Assembly (NCBI RefSeq): GCF_022511585.1
Contig: NZ_JAKWBN010000005.1
Span: forward strand, 62,001-126,000
DNA: 64,000 nucleotides
Direction: 5' to 3'
Source of the DNA: Shimazuella soli
GTDB taxonomy: Bacteria > Bacillota > Bacilli > Thermoactinomycetales > Thermoactinomycetaceae
Under the pieces are notes generated by a model. The model ran no database searches. It was not told the DNA's origin and saw only the letters and a list, made by a program, of their open reading frames with translations. A program made the translations under genes and the position numbers. Positions 60,596 to 64,000 of the stretch are shown here, in pieces (the first letter of the stretch is position 1; each line of letters begins with the position of its first letter).

Positions 60596-63121
60596 TTGTC
60601 TAGAAAGGATAGTGAATACGAGTGGCCAGAGGAAATGATTCGCAGATTACGATTAAGAGCAAGACCTGGCAAACAAACTAAACTTCGTCAAATTGATCTA
60701 TCTAAAAAACTAGGTATTGAAACACGCACCGTTCAAAAATGGGAAAATGGCGAACGGTTACCAAGTGCTCATAATCTGCAAAAATTGATCCAATTGTTTT
60801 TAGAGGAAGATATATTTTTAACTGGTCAAGAAAAACAAGAAGCAATGAAATTATGGAAAACCGTAAGTCAGTTTTATAATAATAATGAAGAAAATTATCG
60901 AGTTTACCCGAAATTTGATGAGCAGTGGTTTGATTCGCTAAAAATAAATAGAGAATCAAAGATAGATAAACTAGAAGAACCTTATCCAAAAACAAAAAAC
61001 GTAGTGGATAGAAAAGTCCAAACCAATTTACCCGCTCAAATGTACGGGTTTATCGGTCGTGAAAAACAAATGCAAAGCATTATGGAATTATTAGCAAATG
61101 TCCCTGTCGTTACCCTTGCTGGTCCAGGAGGTATAGGTAAAACCCGCATGGCTTTTCAAATAGCCTCTATGGCAGTACCTACCTATTCAGATGGTGTGTG
61201 GCTTATGGAATTATCTTCCGCTACCGATTTAGTATCGATGATGAGTATCGTTGCTTCTGTATTGGGTGTAACAAACAAACCGGAGTCTATGTTACTTGAA
61301 TCTATTCTGGAAAAGGTTCGGGATAAAAAGATACTATTGGTGCTGGATAATTGTGAGCACTTGATTAATCCATGCGCGGAACTTATTGAGAGCTTATTGA
61401 CCGTTTCTTCCAAGATAACGATTTTAGTAACAAGCCAAGAACCGTTGAATATTGAGACAGAAACGGTTTGGAGAGTGCCGCCGCTTACCTTCCCTACTTT
61501 TAATGAAGAGGAAAAGATAAATTCTACCGATATAATGGAGTATGAATCGATTCAACTTTTTATGAAACGAGCAACCTCTATGATTCCTGACTATGAGATA
61601 TCACTAGAAGAGAGGATACTAGTTGCTCGAATCTGTGAACGATTGGAGGGTATCCCTTTAGCTATTGAGCTGGCTGCAGCTCGTACTCCAGTATTAAGCT
61701 TAAAGCAAATTGAAAAACGTTTATCGAATCTATTTACACTACTTAACTTTGGAAAACGGACGGCGATTTCTCGTCATCAAACACTTCGAGCGACCATCGA
61801 GTGGAGTTATTCTCTCCTCACGAATAAAGAAAAATTGCTACTACAAAGGCTGAGTGTATTTACAAATGGATTTGGTCTAGAGGCAGTGGAAGAAGTATGC
61901 TCCTCACAAGGTGATACTGGACATACTGTTGAGCGAATTGACAAGGAAGAAGTGCTAGATTTAGTTTGGCAATTAGTTAATAAATCGCTTGTTTCGATTG
62001 ATAAGTTACATGCTAATAAAGGAATTCGCTATCGTTTATTGGGTTTAATTAAGCAATTCGCGAAGGAAACATGGAACACTTCACAAGAAGAACAATCGTC
62101 GGTTTTAGAAAGATATTTACGTTATTATCATCGTTTTTTAGAACAGGAAGAAAAAAAATTCCGCAGTAAAGACAGGGATGCTGCATTAAAAACGATAAGA
62201 AGAGAGTATCCAAATATTCGCTCAGCATTAGGGTGGTCTTTAAGTCAACCTAAGCAAATTAGTACTAGTTCAAAGATGGCTGCTTGTTTGTATTTTTATT
62301 GGCTACATGAAGGGAGTCTAGATGAAGGAATTAGATGGCTAAAAAAAGTATTGGAATTACATAAAGGAACTTTCCAATCCGATTCTATTCGTATTCTTCA
62401 TGGGTTAGGAATTCTTCTTTGGGTAAGGGGAGATCTGGAGGACGCATATACTTATGCAAAACAAAGCGTAGAAGAATCCACAAAACTTGAATATTATGAT
62501 TTACTATCGACAAATCTCCGCTTACTTGCCCAAATTTTACTTCATCAAGGCAATAAAGATAAGGCAGAAAGTTTAGCAGAACAAAGTGTACAGTATTATA
62601 GAGAACAAAATGATAAATGGAATTTAGCAAGCTCGTTAAGTTGTTTGGGCAATGTTCTTTTTATCCAAGGAAAATTAGTTCATGCTGAACAAATCCTCAA
62701 AGAGAGTGTACTCCTGTTTGAGGAGATAAAAGATTACTGGGAATTATCTGGACCTCTTCGGGGGTTGGGATATATTTTTTTAGACAAACAGGATAGTAAT
62801 CAAGCAGTGGCTTATTTCAAGCGAAGTATTGCAGTTTGTCAAAGCTATCAAGGAGATTGGGTAATCTCTAGAGGATTAGAAGGTCTTGCTAGTGCGGCCT
62901 GTACCATAGGGGATTATCGGAAAACCGCAATTTTATTGGGAGCTGCGGAAATGATTCGTGAGAAAATTGGTTCATCTATTATGCCCCAATTTCAGAAAGC
63001 CTATGATGTTACAATCAAGACGATAAAATCAAATTATGATCATGATCTATTTGTAGAAGCATGGAACTTAGGGAAAGCTATGACAAAAGAACAGGTAGTG
63101 GCATATGCATTAGAGAGTTAG
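60596..63121 (+). CDS. STAND regulator: XRE HTH, NB-ARC ATPase, TPR
   Basis: An 841-residue protein starting at TTG 60596 behind TTGGAGGAAGA. The N-terminal XRE-type HTH (about 30-85: RQIDLSKKLGIETRTVQKWE) is followed by a linker. The NB-ARC P-loop ATPase has VTLAGPGGIGKTRMA (about 180), Walker B KILLVLDNCEHL (about 245), TSQEPL sensor and GIPLAIELAAAR (about 360). A winged-helix region and TPR-like helices (about 600-780) complete it. Signal-gated STAND ATPases of this form are usually activators. The tautomerase-MFS genes are its likely targets. It could also be a defence-type STAND, but no effector domain is visible. Confidence 0.87.
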   Translation: MSRKDSEYEWPEEMIRRLRLRARPGKQTKLRQIDLSKKLGIETRTVQKWENGERLPSAHNLQKLIQLFLEEDIFLTGQEKQEAMKLWKTVSQFYNNNEENYRVYPKFDEQWFDSLKINRESKIDKLEEPYPKTKNVVDRKVQTNLPAQMYGFIGREKQMQSIMELLANVPVVTLAGPGGIGKTRMAFQIASMAVPTYSDGVWLMELSSATDLVSMMSIVASVLGVTNKPESMLLESILEKVRDKKILLVLDNCEHLINPCAELIESLLTVSSKITILVTSQEPLNIETETVWRVPPLTFPTFNEEEKINSTDIMEYESIQLFMKRATSMIPDYEISLEERILVARICERLEGIPLAIELAAARTPVLSLKQIEKRLSNLFTLLNFGKRTAISRHQTLRATIEWSYSLLTNKEKLLLQRLSVFTNGFGLEAVEEVCSSQGDTGHTVERIDKEEVLDLVWQLVNKSLVSIDKLHANKGIRYRLLGLIKQFAKETWNTSQEEQSSVLERYLRYYHRFLEQEEKKFRSKDRDAALKTIRREYPNIRSALGWSLSQPKQISTSSKMAACLYFYWLHEGSLDEGIRWLKKVLELHKGTFQSDSIRILHGLGILLWVRGDLEDAYTYAKQSVEESTKLEYYDLLSTNLRLLAQILLHQGNKDKAESLAEQSVQYYREQNDKWNLASSLSCLGNVLFIQGKLVHAEQILKESVLLFEEIKDYWELSGPLRGLGYIFLDKQDSNQAVAYFKRSIAVCQSYQGDWVISRGLEGLASAACTIGDYRKTAILLGAAEMIREKIGSSIMPQFQKAYDVTIKTIKSNYDHDLFVEAWNLGKAMTKEQVVAYALES

Positions 63122-63496
63122 GGGTATGCCACATACCTATCAAGCTAGGATAGGAAAAAGTTTAAAACAAGGATGAAAATCTTATGTTTGAAATAAATAA
63201 TCAACCAAATAAGCATAGGTAGACGTATTTTTGAAAATTATGCTACTTTGTTAGACAACATGGTATGCTCATAGGCAATATCCAGTATGTCAAAGACCGT
63301 TTTTTCTCATAGCGGTGAGACTTTCGCCCATTTTTCTCTAATAGAAGGAATAGGAGTAGAAGTAGAAGGATTTGTGCAAAGATCAGGTAAGTAATAGCCT
63401 TGTGCGTATGGGTGAGACGAAATTGCGAGTGTTCCTTCTATTAAAGAACGAATTTTTGTGTATCATCTTGTGATTGTGGTATAAATGAGGATTGTA

Positions 63497-63530
63497 TATA
63501 ATCTAATTATAGATAAAAATCATCTATAAT
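63497..63530 (+). promoter_or_regulatory. Rrf2 promoter and inverted-repeat operator
   Basis: A -10 TATAAT (63497-63502) with TTGTGG 17 bp upstream is followed by a perfect 9-bp dyad ATTATAGAT-N7-ATCTATAAT (63506-63530) ending just before the ribosome site. It is a likely autoregulatory site. The rest of the 63122-63496 gap holds no gene that I can see. Confidence 0.65.
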
Positions 63531-63546
63531 CAGGAGTGATTGCTAA

Positions 63547-64000
63547 TTGCAATTTAGTGTTGGAGTAGAGTATGCATTGCATTGTCTCGTTTATTTGGTT
63601 AATTTACCCCCGGATTCTCCGATTGGCATTAAAGATTTAGCAGCTTACCAAGGAGTATCCGACAGTTATCTATCCAAGTTTTTCACACAATTAGTGAAAG
63701 CTGGCATTGTTCGTTCAGTCCCTGGTGTAAAAGGCGGATATGAACTAGCTAAAAAACCCGAAGATATTAGCTTTTGGAATGTTGTAACAGCCATTCAAGG
63801 GGAAGCTTCTCTGTTTCAATGTAAAGAGATTCGACATAATACTTTACCTTTTCGGGAAAACAAATTTCAATGTTATAGTGAAAAGTGTCTCATTAATTCT
63901 GTCATGCTTGAAGCTGAGTCGCATTTGAAAAATTATCTATGCACAAAAACGATAGCCTGGCTTCACGAAAATTTAGATAAGCATATCCCTGAAATTCAGC
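63547..64000 (+). CDS. Rrf2-family transcriptional regulator (3' end outside window)
   Basis: 151 residues are visible from TTG 63547, behind CAGGAGTGAT. The winged helix reads FSVGVEYALHCLVYLVNLPP, then IGIKDLAAYQGVSDSYLSKF and VPGVKGGYELAKKPEDIS. Three cysteines follow (92, 109, 114), as in Rrf2 members that bind an Fe-S cluster or sense redox or nitrosative signals. The spacing is not that of IscR. The target is unknown apart from its own promoter. Confidence 0.88.
   Translation, partial: MQFSVGVEYALHCLVYLVNLPPDSPIGIKDLAAYQGVSDSYLSKFFTQLVKAGIVRSVPGVKGGYELAKKPEDISFWNVVTAIQGEASLFQCKEIRHNTLPFRENKFQCYSEKCLINSVMLEAESHLKNYLCTKTIAWLHENLDKHIPEIQ

Overview
The window is about 36% GC, with Shine-Dalgarno-led genes, many TTG starts, and spore-coat, Spo0E, prkA and yhbH genes. 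This is a spore-forming member of the Bacillales. A lipA-yutD-yutE-pgpA-nifU-like-yuzD-yuzB-yutM-ndh-yuiB-yuiD gene set resembles the B. subtilis yut/yum/yui region. Menaquinone is made by the futalosine route, and one protein carries a cell-wall-binding domain of a type I associate with actinomycetes. I infer the Thermoactinomycetaceae or a near relative, not Bacillus itself; this is inference, not a database result.

Region 1 (1-22.9 kb) is mostly housekeeping: the 3' end of lipA, small conserved proteins, two spore coat proteins, a DUF4349 protein, a HepT-like protein, an MBL hydrolase, PgpA, an OPT transporter overlapping a PqqD-like gene, an oligopeptide-binding protein, an NfuA-like scaffold, reverse transsulfuration genes mccA-mccB, fabH behind a FapR operator, mqnB-mqnD-mqnE, an A-type Fe-S carrier, NDH-2 and an amino-acid permease.

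Region 2 (22.9-36 kb) is the most unusual. A membrane-anchored peptidoglycan-binding protein with eleven 21-bp repeats is followed by an intergenic element that can form a pseudoknot and ends in an intrinsic terminator. Beside it lie two tandem paralogous VirD4/TraG-like ATPases with no other conjugation genes. Next come a P1B-4 iron-efflux-type ATPase under a PerR/Fur-like box, an MscS channel, tRNA-Leu and tRNA-Pro, rnhA and queG. Two lipoprotein paralogues at 20.5-21.1 kb (-) and 35.3-36.0 kb (+) form a large inverted repeat around this block.

Region 3 (36-44.2 kb) holds a cytochrome P450 broken by an apparent one-base deletion, an amidase-domain protein, an MFS-HAD pair, trmL, and the sporulation pair prkA-yhbH.

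Region 4 (44.2-64 kb) is accessory. The 3' end of yhbH and its terminator recur twice downstream (47.2 and 51.2 kb), bracketing two gene blocks as if by repeated integration. The region also has IS200/IS605 (TnpB omega-RNA-type) end remnants, a truncated arginase-family gene, regulator/transporter pairs (TrmB, TetR-MFS, AraC-SDR-aldo/keto reductase), decayed IclR, GNAT, AraC and TetR fragments, an MFS-tautomerase group opposite a large XRE-NB-ARC-TPR STAND regulator, and an Rrf2 regulator cut by the window end.
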